A DNA stretch of 64,000 bases, from positions 62,001 to 126,000 of the forward strand of contig CAMVKN010000004.1 in assembly GCA_947168045.1 (NCBI GenBank). Reading direction: 5' to 3'. This stretch comes from an uncultured Prevotellaceae bacterium. GTDB lineage: Bacteria > Bacteroidota > Bacteroidia > Bacteroidales > Bacteroidaceae. Every line of letters begins with the position of its first letter. The first letter of the stretch is position 1. Of this stretch, positions 9,232 to 20,366 are shown piece after piece. The position numbers and the translations under genes were made by a program. The notes under the pieces are model-generated. The model ran no database searches, was not told where the DNA came from, and was given only the letters and a program-made list of their open reading frames with translations.

Positions 9232-10554
9232 TCACCTCTCATTTCTGATGATGATGCGGAAGCCTACGTGCTCATCCTTGGCATCGGTGGCGAAGCCCCG
9301 GCACGAGGTGGCGGTCACCTCAGCTGCCGGCGAGTCGTAGTCGCCACCGCAGACGGTGAAGAGGCCACTGTCGTCGAAGGCGGTGTTGCACAACTCGGCC
9401 ACATTGCCGCTCATGTCGTAGAGGTCGAGCATGTTAGGCTCCTTGCCCTGCTGGCCATCACTGGCATGGGCGTGGCCACCTGAGTTGTCACGATACCATG
9501 CCACCCGCTCTGGGTCGTCAGCGCCCACATACAGCGTTGTCTCGCCATTGGCTCCCCCATGAGCGGCATACTGCCAAAGCTCTGCCGAGGGCAGTTCCAC
9601 ATTGAGATTGGTCATGTCGGCTAAGTCAGAGAGCAGCATGTAGATGTCAGCATACGACACGCCTGTCATGGGCATGTGGCATTGTGCCTCATCGCACGGC
9701 TCGCCCTTGAGGGCATGCCACTGACCGGCGGTGAACTCAAACTGGCTCATCCAGATGGAGTCGGGATACACCTCAGTCATGTTCGTGAGCATGGTGTCGA
9801 TGGCGGCCATCTGCTGCATCGTCACGCTGGGGCTCAGCTGGAGCATCATGTCCCTGTGCCTGTCCTGCAGCTCATTGCGCATGGACACCAAGGCGGCTGT
9901 CTCAGCCTCGGCTTCATCCTTCGCTCTCTTGCTCTTCCACAGCCATAGGCTGACGGCCAGCGCAAGGATCACGACGACCGCGGCACACGCCACCCCCACC
10001 CTTTTCATAAACCTGTTGTGGGCATCCTGTCTGCGCAGCGACTCCTGGGCGGCCTGGTAGTCAGCATCGACATGCCCTGCCGCACTCCTCACGCCCAGGG
10101 TAGGCACCAGCCTGGTCCTGACCATCAGGTCGATGGTGACGCCAAGGGTCTGTCCGAAGCCTATCTCAGAGAACTGATGTGAGCTGACCTGCTCCCTGAT
10201 TTCCTTGGGCAGCGTCTTCTCCTCACCGTCTTCGGCAAAGCCGTCGAAGCTGTTGTCCGGGTTGATGGGTATCAGGTGCTTGTGCTGCTGAATGGCCAAC
10301 AGTATCTCCTGGCGAACCCAGTCATCCTCATTCACACAGCGTCTCATGGCTCCCTTTGACAAGACGAGCATGAAGACCGGGGCATCGTTGATGGCCTTCC
10401 TGATATGCTCACCAAAGATGCCGTCGGTCAGTTCGTCATAGTCGAGGAACACCTTGTATCCCCGCTGTATGAGCATCAGCTGCAGGATGCGGGCATACTG
10501 CGCACCGCCCTCCCTGCGGTAGCTGATGAAGATGTCGTATCTGTGTTCAGCCAT
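9232..10554 (-). CDS. TIR - transmembrane - formylglycine-synthase-like receptor
   Basis: 440 residues using the ATG at 10554, which places the TIR core YDIFISYRREGG at the N-terminus; an upstream start at 10587 adds 11 unlikely residues. The TIR domain (5-150) carries DDWVRQEI, which aligns with the catalytic-glutamate helix of SARM1-type NADases and puts the predicted catalytic residue at Glu83. A single hydrophobic span follows (about 186-206), then a coiled linker. The C-terminal domain (about 265-440) is formylglycine-generating/sulfatase-modifying-like, with DMSGNVAELC and a final GFRIIIR. In that domain the usual WEW is replaced, so it is probably a lectin-like binding fold, not an enzyme. 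Topology is inferred as cytoplasmic TIR and extracytoplasmic sensor; charges flank both sides, so this needs a test. Confidence 0.85.
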   Translation of the reverse strand: MAEHRYDIFISYRREGGAQYARILQLMLIQRGYKVFLDYDELTDGIFGEHIRKAINDAPVFMLVLSKGAMRRCVNEDDWVRQEILLAIQQHKHLIPINPDNSFDGFAEDGEEKTLPKEIREQVSSHQFSEIGFGQTLGVTIDLMVRTRLVPTLGVRSAAGHVDADYQAAQESLRRQDAHNRFMKRVGVACAAVVVILALAVSLWLWKSKRAKDEAEAETAALVSMRNELQDRHRDMMLQLSPSVTMQQMAAIDTMLTNMTEVYPDSIWMSQFEFTAGQWHALKGEPCDEAQCHMPMTGVSYADIYMLLSDLADMTNLNVELPSAELWQYAAHGGANGETTLYVGADDPERVAWYRDNSGGHAHASDGQQGKEPNMLDLYDMSGNVAELCNTAFDDSGLFTVCGGDYDSPAAEVTATSCRGFATDAKDEHVGFRIIIRNER

Positions 10555-10568
10555 GTGTCCCTGCGTGA

Positions 10569-11102
10569 TTACAGCTTGCAGCCGCACTCAGGACAGAACT
10601 TGCCTGGGGCATCGAGTTTGGTGCCGCAGCTGGGGCAGAACTTGGCCGTGCCCGAAGGTCCCTGTGCATAAGTCTGCTGGGTGCCATTGCCCGGTGCGGC
10701 CTGGGCGGTGCCTGGCATCAGTGCACGCTGGGCAGCCTCCAAGGCGCGGTCGTCGAGCTTCGACTGGTTGACCAGGCCCCATATCTGAGTGATCAGCACC
10801 GGCCAGAAGAAGAACATGCTGATGATGGTGGGTATGGCCTGCTGGCCGAAGATGCCCACGCCGGCATCGAAGAGCACACCGTTGGGCTGTGGTATGAGCG
10901 TGACCTTCAGCGCCGTCTTCATGCCCATCACGGCCTTGAACGTGCCGCCCTTGGTAATGCTGATGTCGGTGCCACCGCTCAGCAGGTCCTCAACCTTCAC
11001 TTCATAGTCTTCATATTCAAACTCCCGGCGGATGCTCTCGGCTATCTGGGGTATCTGCTGCACAGTGGCGGGCAGCAGGCGCTTCTTGCTATAGGTTGCC
11101 AT
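10569..11102 (-). CDS. Zinc-ribbon protein with hydrophobic hairpin
   Basis: 177 residues. The N-terminal half is an alpha/beta domain ending in KAVMGMKTALKVTL and GVGIFGQQAIP. A hydrophobic stretch SMFFFWPVLITQIWGLV (about 97-113) could sit in or on the membrane, followed by the short motif SKLDDRALEAAQRAL. The C-terminus is a double-knuckle zinc ribbon, FCPSCG ... FCPECG. It has no signal peptide. Five base pairs separate it from the upstream 84-residue gene and 14 bp from the downstream TIR-FGE gene, so the three are surely co-transcribed. Proteins of this layout recur in many bacteria, but I know no assigned function. Confidence 0.75.
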   Translation of the reverse strand: MATYSKKRLLPATVQQIPQIAESIRREFEYEDYEVKVEDLLSGGTDISITKGGTFKAVMGMKTALKVTLIPQPNGVLFDAGVGIFGQQAIPTIISMFFFWPVLITQIWGLVNQSKLDDRALEAAQRALMPGTAQAAPGNGTQQTYAQGPSGTAKFCPSCGTKLDAPGKFCPECGCKL

Positions 11103-11107
11103 AGTGG

Positions 11108-11362
11108 TTACTTGAGGTTTTGTAGTTGATAATAGTGATAGACAGCTGAGAGAACGTTGGTCTCAGCAAAGAGGAGGTTGATGAACTGCTGGTCATCTTC
11201 GCTGAAGCGGCGCTCCGTCTCATGAAGCAGCTCCAGCACTCGCTCCGACTGGGCATGCAGCTCTTCTTCGCTGACAATGCCGTCGGCCATGATGTTTTTG
11301 AACGTTGACTGCTGGGCTACCAGTCCGTCAATGTCGAGGAATCCTTTTTCGTTGAATAACAT
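11108..11362 (-). CDS. 84-residue helical protein of unknown function
   Basis: The start at 11362 (MLFNEKGFLDIDGLV) is preferred. The longer reading frame from 11476 would overlap the M48 gene and has a low-quality N-terminus translated from that gene's opposite frame. The product is acidic and predicted all-helical, with IVSEEELHAQSERVLELL and a closing NVLSAVYHYYQLQ. It lies 31 bp after the M48 peptidase and 5 bp before the zinc-ribbon gene, in one transcript. I do not recognise the family. An adaptor or regulatory subunit role for the neighbouring zinc-ribbon proteins is inference. Confidence 0.65.
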   Translation of the reverse strand: MLFNEKGFLDIDGLVAQQSTFKNIMADGIVSEEELHAQSERVLELLHETERRFSEDDQQFINLLFAETNVLSAVYHYYQLQNLK

Positions 11363-11393
11363 AGTGATAATAAGTATTGATTTGGTTTGTTTG

Positions 11394-12302
11394 TCAATGT
11401 AACGGTGCTCCGCAGTTGCGGCAGAACTTCCAGCCAGGCTCAACATCGGCTCCGCACGACGGGCACTTGCCGGCATCGTCAGCGGACGCCTCGCCTGTCA
11501 GCAGCCTTGACGACCGTTCATAGCCATAGCGCACTCTGAAGTATTGGTCGCTCTGCCCCCACTTTAATATCTCGCGCACGCGCACGGCACTGAACGGATG
11601 GTCGAGTCCGGCAATGACGGCCAGCTGCAGCGCCTTGTTCCACAAGCCTGAGTTCTGAATCTGCTCATACTGGTCGGCCTGGCGTGCCCACTGCTGCAGG
11701 TTGACCTCTGAGGTAATGCTTTTCGGGCCACCTGACAGGCGCGCCATCGTACGTGCGACAATCTCAGGCGAGCAAACGATGCTGGCGCAGCGGTCGGCTG
11801 AGAGCTCGCTCTTACGACTCCAGTAGAACATGGCATACTGGATGGGGATAGCCAGTGTTCCCAACAGGCCCGCACTGGCGATGCCGCTGGCCAGCCACTG
11901 TGCGATGGTGTGATAGAGCACATGACGGCAAAGAATATGTCCGCACTCATGGGCTATCACGCAGTCCAGCTCCTCGTCATCCATCATCTCCACCAGGCCA
12001 GAGGTGATGGTTATGAAGATTCTTGTGTCGCCAAAGGTCCACGCATTGGGATTGGGGTCCATCTGGAGATAGAACTCCGGCTCGGCTATTCCCAGCTTTT
12101 GGCAGATGGGCGGCAGATGACTGTAGAGCGATGGCAACTGCTGGGCCGACAGGCGGATGGCAGAGGCCATGTTCACACCATACTGAAGGTTTTCGAGCCC
12201 AATGGCCAGAATCTTCTTGACGAAAGATGCAAAGCCTGGGATGGCTTCCATCTGGCTAAGAGCTGCAGCATCCTCGGGGTGAATGAAGTCGGCAGGTCTC
12301 AT
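11394..12302 (-). CDS. M48-family metallopeptidase with C-terminal zinc ribbon
   Basis: 302 residues. The zinc-peptidase motif HECGH lies at 118-122 and the third ligand Glu in RKSELSADR (about 166), both hallmarks of M48 (HtpX/Ste24-like) enzymes. A hydrophobic segment (about 133-160) separates the two motifs and may anchor the protein to the inner membrane, as in HtpX. The last 25 residues form a zinc ribbon, CPSCG ... CRNCG, of the same kind as in the two neighbouring small proteins. The shared ribbon suggests the three act on one complex. HtpX relatives degrade or process membrane proteins; here an obvious candidate substrate is one of the TIR receptors, but this is inference. Confidence 0.85.
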   Translation of the reverse strand: MRPADFIHPEDAAALSQMEAIPGFASFVKKILAIGLENLQYGVNMASAIRLSAQQLPSLYSHLPPICQKLGIAEPEFYLQMDPNPNAWTFGDTRIFITITSGLVEMMDDEELDCVIAHECGHILCRHVLYHTIAQWLASGIASAGLLGTLAIPIQYAMFYWSRKSELSADRCASIVCSPEIVARTMARLSGGPKSITSEVNLQQWARQADQYEQIQNSGLWNKALQLAVIAGLDHPFSAVRVREILKWGQSDQYFRVRYGYERSSRLLTGEASADDAGKCPSCGADVEPGWKFCRNCGAPLH

Positions 12303-12320
12303 AGTGTTCTAATGAAAAGA

Positions 12321-12860
12321 TTACACAACCAACTTAGTGCCACACTCAGGGCAGAACTTTGCCTCACGCTTGACACGGGTGCCACATTCTGAACAGAACT
12401 TATAGTCCTTCACACCTGCCTGCCCTTGCTGTGCTGAGGGCTGTTGAGGCTGCCGGGCAGGCTCACTGGCGGTGTGCTGCGGGTTGACAGCCTGCTGATA
12501 GAGAGGCTGTTGCGCTGTGCTGCCCCTGCTGCCACCCCGCATCACTTCCGTATCGAAAAGGAACTGCGGATAGCGGAAAGCGCCGAAGGGAAGGAAGTAC
12601 TTGGGGTTCATCTTATAACTGAAGGTCAGCGTCACCTCACTGCAGCCCTGCGGGTCCACCACCATCGTGTGCTCCAGGTTCTTCCCTACGGGAACGCCAT
12701 AGAACAGATGGACGGTGACGGGACGGCGGTCAAGCTCATACTCCTGCATGTCACCATTTTTAAACTTACGCTTGTTTGCGTTGTCAATCGTCACTTCAAC
12801 TGAAGTGGCGAGGCCCAGAAGCCCTGTCTTTCTCTGGATGCGTAATAAGAATTTATCCAT
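12321..12860 (-). CDS. Zinc-ribbon protein, first gene of the 12.9-kb transcript
   Basis: 179 residues. The N-terminal domain (about 1-110) is strand-rich, beginning MDKFLLRIQRKTGLLG. A Gln/Pro-rich linker (about 115-150) follows, and then a zinc ribbon FCSECG ... FCPECG. No signal peptide or membrane span is visible. A strong -7 box at 12897-12904 lies 37 bp upstream, so this gene starts a transcript running through the M48 peptidase (18 bp downstream), the 84-residue protein, the second zinc-ribbon protein and probably the TIR-FGE gene. No family function is known to me. Confidence 0.75.
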   Translation of the reverse strand: MDKFLLRIQRKTGLLGLATSVEVTIDNANKRKFKNGDMQEYELDRRPVTVHLFYGVPVGKNLEHTMVVDPQGCSEVTLTFSYKMNPKYFLPFGAFRYPQFLFDTEVMRGGSRGSTAQQPLYQQAVNPQHTASEPARQPQQPSAQQGQAGVKDYKFCSECGTRVKREAKFCPECGTKLVV

Positions 12861-12896
12861 GTCTCAGTTTAATAGTGTTTTCTTAGGTTTGCGATG

Positions 12897-12904
12897 CAAA
12901 GATA
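12897..12904 (-). promoter_or_regulatory. Internal -7 box splitting the TIR/CHAT island
   Basis: TATCTTTG on the minus strand, 37 bp upstream of the ATG at 12860. It implies that the zinc-ribbon/M48/TIR-FGE genes can be expressed separately from the channel and first TIR genes. Confidence 0.6.
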
Positions 12905-12952
12905 TACAATTATTGTCTATCCTGCAAAAAAAAAGTCCGTTTTTTCTCATCG

Positions 12953-16258
<3,306 letters not shown>

Positions 16259-16270
16259 AGCTGTCGATCA

Positions 16271-18430
16271 TTATGTGTTCCTCTCCGTCATCTTCATTAT
16301 CCACGGGATATAGCGGGAGAACTCACGGTCCAGCTCGGCGATGATGCCTAACTGGTCGAAGGGGCGTATGTCGTGGTGGATGAAGAGTTTCTTGTTCTTC
16401 GACAGGTCAGCAGCATGGGCTGGATGGACATACTTGTCCTCTTCGGCACGCGGCTTGCGGAACCCCATCAGCAGCTTCTCCACATTCCAGCGGTTGTGCT
16501 CCACAAGGGCCAGCTGCTCCACCTCCTCGTCGGTCAGCATGTCATAGTCGCGGTGTTCGTCCTCAATGTCCAACCCACGCATGGCACGCAGCGTCCTCAG
16601 CTTGGTGCGGATGGTGTACGAGTTGTAGAGGTTCGACCACTTCAGGGCCACCGTTAGCTTCTGCCAATAGGCATCAGCCTCTTTCCAGATGGTGGCGTCA
16701 GGAGTGGCATCCAGGGCGAGGATGCCCTGGAACTTATACGTCTCGTAGTTGGCCGTCTCATATAGGTAGTTGATGAGCTTGGCACGCTTGAGCGAGAAGT
16801 CGTCGGCGCTGAAGGCCGTCTCGTTCATGCCAAAGGGGTAGATGTTGGCATAGCGGGCCTGTCGCTTCTTCGTCACCACATTGCCGCCCTCAACTACTGA
16901 GTAACTCATTCTGTCGTCGTCCTGCCGCATGTCAGCGGTGCGAAGGTTGGTAACGAAGTTGTCCGACCGACTCTGGCGGATGAACAGCGGCACCCCGGCT
17001 GCATACACGTCGTCAGGCATGTTCATGCCCATGACGAAGTTCTCGCGCTGGTCGGCCAGGGCGAGGAAGATGGACAGGTATTGCTTCTCATTGTGCTCGC
17101 TGGCCCACTGGCTGATGACGTCCTGCACCTGCTGTGAGAACACATTGCCCTTGATGAACTCAAACTCCACGTCGAGGAAGTCGGCATCCTTGCCATTGAA
17201 GACTGACGCCGGCACGCGAATGCTCTTTCCCAGGTTGTCAGGGTCGGAGAGGTCCTGATACCTGTACGACTGCACCTCGAAGAAATGGCGGTTGCGCGTG
17301 ATGAACTCGTCCTTCTCCTTGTCCGCGTTCACGTCGATGAACGTGATGAGCGTCTTGGCCTTGTCGGCATTGGGGAAGTGCAGCACATGGGCCGCCTCCA
17401 TGGCAAAGGCCACGGCAAAGTTGGTGGTGCCCACAAAGACAAGGTGCACATAGCGCTTATCGTCGGGAGTGATGCCCTTGCCGTAGACCACAGGATATTC
17501 ATATTCCTTGCCGGGATTGTCGAAGTCCTTGTACTTACGCTTGACAAACACCTGCTTGGCCCAGCCCGTGAAGTAGTTGTAGGGAATGAACTCTATGCCC
17601 AGTCCGCCCAGTTTGCCGAAGATGTCTGACGTCTTGAACGCCGCATAGGTGTCCAGGTCCTTGAACACACAGGTGATGCGGCTGGGCCGTTGCGTCATGC
17701 CGTCGCTGCTCAGATAGCGGTAGATGCTGTCCACACACTCCACGTTGATGGCATCGTGCTCGGGCTTGCTGTGGTTGCCCACCACGAACACCTCCTCGGC
17801 ACCCTCCAAGTGGATGTCGTGGTAGGCGTCCGGCGAGATGCGGTGACCGTAGTTGATGATGATGTGCTTCATCAGCTCCTCGCTGAACGACTTCAGCAGC
17901 TTCTCCCTGATGTCTTCCACCTCGGCCGACGTCATGATTAGCACGTAGGCTTTGGGGTGCTTTTCAAAGATGTGGGTGATGAATGACGTGACCATCTCGT
18001 CGTAGCCCATGATGACGTAGTGCCCCTGCCGGAGGTAGTGCAGGTGTCCTTCCTTATGGTTACGCACGCGCTGCTCCAGCGAGTTGGTGATGATACCGAT
18101 GATGATGCCGTTGAACACGAAGGCACCGAAGAGGAACGTGATGCTGCTGACCATCAGCATCCACCCATGCACGTGTCCCCCGCTGTAGAGGGTGTTCAGC
18201 GCGTTGGAGTCTATCAGCAGATAGATGGGCAGCAGCCATTGGTTCAGGTCCTTCGCCTTGCAGAACTCCTTCCACTCAGCCCCCGACCACGACAGCAACA
18301 GGTACGACAGTCCCAGCGCGGCGATGAGGACAGCTCCCAGCATGAGGAACTGTCGCCAGAGGCTCTTCGACAGCAGGCGGTCGAACCAAAGCTTAATGCT
18401 GTTGTGACGTTCCGTCTTCATATTTGTCAT
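16271..18430 (-). CDS. CASTOR/POLLUX-like ion channel with RCK and C-terminal RyR-like domain
   Basis: 719 residues. The first transmembrane helix is about residues 25-50. A re-entrant/pore region and second helix follow (GGHVHGWMLMVSSITFLFGA, GIIIGIITNSLEQRV). RCK/TrkA-N-like Rossmann units come next, starting HYVIMGYDEMVTSFI, with a second unit near KRYVHLVFVGTTNFAVAFA. The C-terminal segment EHNRWNVEKLLMGFRKPRAEED ends in FIHHDIRPFDQL, the spacing of a diverged RyR domain. The whole resembles bacterial relatives of plant CASTOR/POLLUX channels. It is first in its operon (promoter 18465-18472), followed after 12 bp by the TIR-repeat receptor. A ligand-gated ion flux controlled through RCK or RyR domains is plausible. 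Ion selectivity cannot be read from sequence alone. An alternative ATG lies three codons in (18421). Confidence 0.78.
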   Translation of the reverse strand: MTNMKTERHNSIKLWFDRLLSKSLWRQFLMLGAVLIAALGLSYLLLSWSGAEWKEFCKAKDLNQWLLPIYLLIDSNALNTLYSGGHVHGWMLMVSSITFLFGAFVFNGIIIGIITNSLEQRVRNHKEGHLHYLRQGHYVIMGYDEMVTSFITHIFEKHPKAYVLIMTSAEVEDIREKLLKSFSEELMKHIIINYGHRISPDAYHDIHLEGAEEVFVVGNHSKPEHDAINVECVDSIYRYLSSDGMTQRPSRITCVFKDLDTYAAFKTSDIFGKLGGLGIEFIPYNYFTGWAKQVFVKRKYKDFDNPGKEYEYPVVYGKGITPDDKRYVHLVFVGTTNFAVAFAMEAAHVLHFPNADKAKTLITFIDVNADKEKDEFITRNRHFFEVQSYRYQDLSDPDNLGKSIRVPASVFNGKDADFLDVEFEFIKGNVFSQQVQDVISQWASEHNEKQYLSIFLALADQRENFVMGMNMPDDVYAAGVPLFIRQSRSDNFVTNLRTADMRQDDDRMSYSVVEGGNVVTKKRQARYANIYPFGMNETAFSADDFSLKRAKLINYLYETANYETYKFQGILALDATPDATIWKEADAYWQKLTVALKWSNLYNSYTIRTKLRTLRAMRGLDIEDEHRDYDMLTDEEVEQLALVEHNRWNVEKLLMGFRKPRAEEDKYVHPAHAADLSKNKKLFIHHDIRPFDQLGIIAELDREFSRYIPWIMKMTERNT

Positions 18431-18464
18431 TTTAGGTTCTTAACGATTAGTCTGCAAATGTAAG

Positions 18465-18472
18465 CAAAGTTA
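18465..18472 (-). promoter_or_regulatory. -7 box for the ion channel / TIR operon
   Basis: TAACTTTG on the minus strand, 35 bp from the ATG at 18430. It matches TAnnTTTG and is the first promoter of the island. Confidence 0.6.
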
Positions 18473-18554
18473 CCTAAAGGCCGCTTACCCGCAACCATTT
18501 TTTACGTTTCTTTAACACGCACTTATCACGCGCGTGCGTATACATGATTTTCTC

Positions 18555-19025
18555 GTTTATAGGGTGTCAGGGTGACAGAATGTCGATAAACACTGGGGCT
18601 GCACCCTGTTTTTGAGGGTGACAAGGGTGACAGGAGGGTGACAGGTTTTTTGCTCAAACATCAATGATTCCTGTCCGTGGAAACAATGATTCTCACAACT
18701 CATTGAGTTAGCGTCATAACTCATTGACTTAGCGTCACAACTCGGCACTTTACGGAATTATCTCATGGAGTTAGCATCAAATTCTCGAGAGAATTTGATG
18801 CTAACTCAGCTCCTGGCACTTGCCATGTACGTCTTTGTGTCACCCATCGCATGCTTACAGCATCATAAAGTGTGGCAAAAAAACGCCATCAACAAGAATA
18901 ATTAACCCCAAAAACAGCCCTGTGCTCGCAAACGCCTGTCACCCTCCTGTCACCCTTGTCACCATCAGAAACAGGGTGCAGCCCCTTTATATAAAGGCGT
19001 TCTGTCACCCTGACACCCTAAAAAC
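18555..19025. mobile_element. 471-bp element with 91-bp imperfect inverted arms
   Basis: The arms 18555-18645 and 18935-19025 are reverse complements with few mismatches and equal length. Each contains GGGTGTCAGGGTGACAGA, GGGGCTGCACCCTGTTT and three GGGTGACA units. The 289-bp centre has no convincing gene but holds a perfect hairpin (18768-18807) and two copies of an AACTCATTGA..TTAGCGTC motif. No target duplication is obvious. It resembles a non-autonomous (MITE-like) element or a large regulatory cruciform. It sits just upstream of the island's first promoter. Short open frames inside are shadows of the arms and share the same peptide because of the symmetry. Confidence 0.65.
18768..18807. 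repeat. Perfect hairpin with 18-bp arms and 4-base loop
   Basis: The left arm GAGTTAGCATCAAATTCT, loop CGAG and exact reverse-complement right arm form a very stable stem. There is no T-run, so it is unlikely to be a simple terminator. It lies at the centre of the 471-bp element. Confidence 0.8.
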
Positions 19026-19145
19026 AAAAACTATAATACAGACTTCCTGCACGCCACTTGGCAAATGCCGATGACACCAGGTACTGCTGAACGAAGAGAA
19101 CAAGATATCCCTTGACGAGGACTGTAAGAATGGTGACAAACCTTG

Positions 19146-19280
19146 ATGCCATACTACGGTCACATGACCGTCAGGATATGGGACTTCCCTCCCCTACAGG
19201 AACTCATTGACCAGACCCGTGAGCGCTTCAAGGACCGACAGCTGACACCAGAGGAGCGGCGGCAATACTATTTGGAATAA
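19146..19280 (+). pseudogene. C-terminal remnant of a WD40-repeat protein
   Basis: The frame ending in TAA at 19278-19280 encodes VRIWDFPPLQELIDQTRERF followed by a basic tail ending RRQYYLE. RIWD is the end of a WD40 blade, and the amphipathic tail resembles those I associate with large WD40 proteins of Bacteroidetes conflict systems. The upstream frame is closed by a stop at 19134 and shows no further blades, so only the last fragment survives. It suggests an older conflict gene was deleted here. Confidence 0.6.
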
Positions 19281-19304
19281 GCTTTTGTAAGATACAGGAG
19301 CAAT

Positions 19305-19359
19305 GTTCCAGCTCCTTCCATGTGGGCTCGGGTGGCGGCATCGTCGGTAGCGGTGTGCG
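19305..19359 (-). pseudogene. Old 55-bp remnant of the dinB 3' end
   Basis: The segment matches the dinB 3' coding end at 20402-20467 and its counterpart near 55845-55911. Its first 28 bases, starting GTTCCAGCTCCTTCC, are identical to the 20402 copy. An 11-base gap and a few substitutions follow. The opposite strand still reads PEPTWKELE as in DinB. It is the third and most decayed copy in the window. Confidence 0.75.
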
Positions 19360-19471
19360 CAGCATTGAGTGAGAGCCTACGCAAACGGGCGAAAGTGACG
19401 AATCGCAACACTTTCGCCTGTCATTTGTCACTTTTAACGCCCCAATTGCTTTTAATATCACAAACTTTTCG

Positions 19472-19479
19472 TACCTTTG
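19472..19479 (+). promoter_or_regulatory. -7 box for the toxin-antitoxin pair
   Basis: TACCTTTG matches TAnnTTTG, 25 bp before the ATG at 19505, with an ATTG about 23 bp upstream as a possible -33 element. Confidence 0.55.
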
Positions 19480-19504
19480 CAACAGATTTCTAAACGGCAT
19501 GATT

Positions 19505-19723
19505 ATGAGTTACACGGAAATGGCACAACTAGAACTGATGAACGCCGCGGCCAACGTCACCTCACAGGAGGACCTCGACGCACTGCGGCTCACGCTCTCG
19601 CTGTTCTTCGCTGAACGGGCACAGCGGGCTATCGACAAGATGTGGGACGAGGGTACCTTCGACCAGAAAAAACTCGACGAACTGCGCGGCCAACACCTGC
19701 GCACGCCCTATAAGAAATTCTAA
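19505..19723 (+). CDS. Probable antitoxin of a PIN-type toxin-antitoxin pair
   Basis: 72 residues from the ATG at 19505 (MSYTEMAQLELMNAAANV); an ATG two codons upstream at 19499 is also possible. The middle resembles small antitoxins that precede PIN toxins, with LDALRLTLSLFFAERAQ. The C-terminal half, MWDEGTFDQKKLDELRGQH, is the likely toxin-binding tail. It lies 9 bp before the PIN gene, so the two are translated from one message. Typically such antitoxins block the nuclease and repress their own promoter (box at 19472). Family assignment rests mainly on size and position. Confidence 0.7.
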   Translation: MSYTEMAQLELMNAAANVTSQEDLDALRLTLSLFFAERAQRAIDKMWDEGTFDQKKLDELRGQHLRTPYKKF

Positions 19724-19732
19724 ACAAACGAT

Positions 19733-20143
19733 ATGCGCCACGTAGTCCTCGACACCAACGCCCTCATTCAGGCTTTGCCCACCCGAAGCCGCTACCACAG
19801 GATTTGGACCGACTTTCTGACGGCCAAATATTGTCTGTGCGTCAGCAATGAGATACTGAGCGAGTACGAGGAAATCCTCTCCGTGCATGCCTCTCCCGAG
19901 GTGGCACAGAATGTGGTCAATGCTATCGCCCGCCATCCCAAGACCGTGTACCGCGAGTCGTACTTCCGTTTCCATCTGCTATCCGACATTGACAAGGATG
20001 ATGACAAGTTTGTGGATTGCGCCATCACTGCCGGAGCCGACTACATCGTTACCGAGGACAGCCACTTCGACCGCCTCAAGCAGATTCCGTTCCCACAAAT
20101 AAATGTGCTGACGCTCGACGAGTTTAACAATCTACAGAAATAG
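19733..20143 (+). CDS. PIN-domain ribonuclease toxin
   Basis: 136 residues, the usual length for a single PIN domain. The first catalytic aspartate is in VVLDTNALI. A conserved acidic residue lies in SNEILSEYEEIL, and the C-terminal acidic cluster is in DKDDDKFVDCAITAGADYIVTED. This is the pattern of the toxin-antitoxin PIN family that cleaves RNA. It is preceded by its likely antitoxin after 9 bp. The pair sits between two dinB 3' fragments (19305-19359 and 20377-20958), suggesting arrival with the rearrangements there. Confidence 0.88.
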   Translation: MRHVVLDTNALIQALPTRSRYHRIWTDFLTAKYCLCVSNEILSEYEEILSVHASPEVAQNVVNAIARHPKTVYRESYFRFHLLSDIDKDDDKFVDCAITAGADYIVTEDSHFDRLKQIPFPQINVLTLDEFNNLQK

Positions 20144-20366
20144 CCCCATGCCATCTTTCCCCCTGACATATGCCCTCGCTGCTTCGCCCTGCTCGACATT
20201 CGGAGGCAGGTCGGCTGAGGCCGTCGTGTAGGGCGACGCTACTGACGGAATCCGTGGCGGCAGGGACTGCGTGATTTTCAGTCCGAATCAAACGATAACA
20301 GAACCCGTCGGCATCCCGTAGATCTGCTGGCGGGTCACTAAATGTGTCTACCTATATCAGTATAAG
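20144..20366. other. Gap with no recognisable gene
   Basis: The 223 bp between the PIN gene and the dinB fragment show no gene, promoter box or strong hairpin that I can identify. Confidence 0.5.

Noticed and set aside
11363..11476. A longer start for the 84-residue protein
   Set aside because: The extension overlaps the M48 zinc-ribbon codons in another frame and reads as low-quality sequence. The ATG at 11362 is a better fit.
18768..18807. The perfect hairpin as a transcription terminator
   Set aside because: No T-run follows on either strand and no gene ends nearby; it belongs to the inverted-arm element.
18557..19074. Two short frames encoding similar CHPPVTLVT peptides on opposite strands
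   Set aside because: The similarity follows from the inverted arms of the 471-bp element. No start region, signal or family supports a protein.
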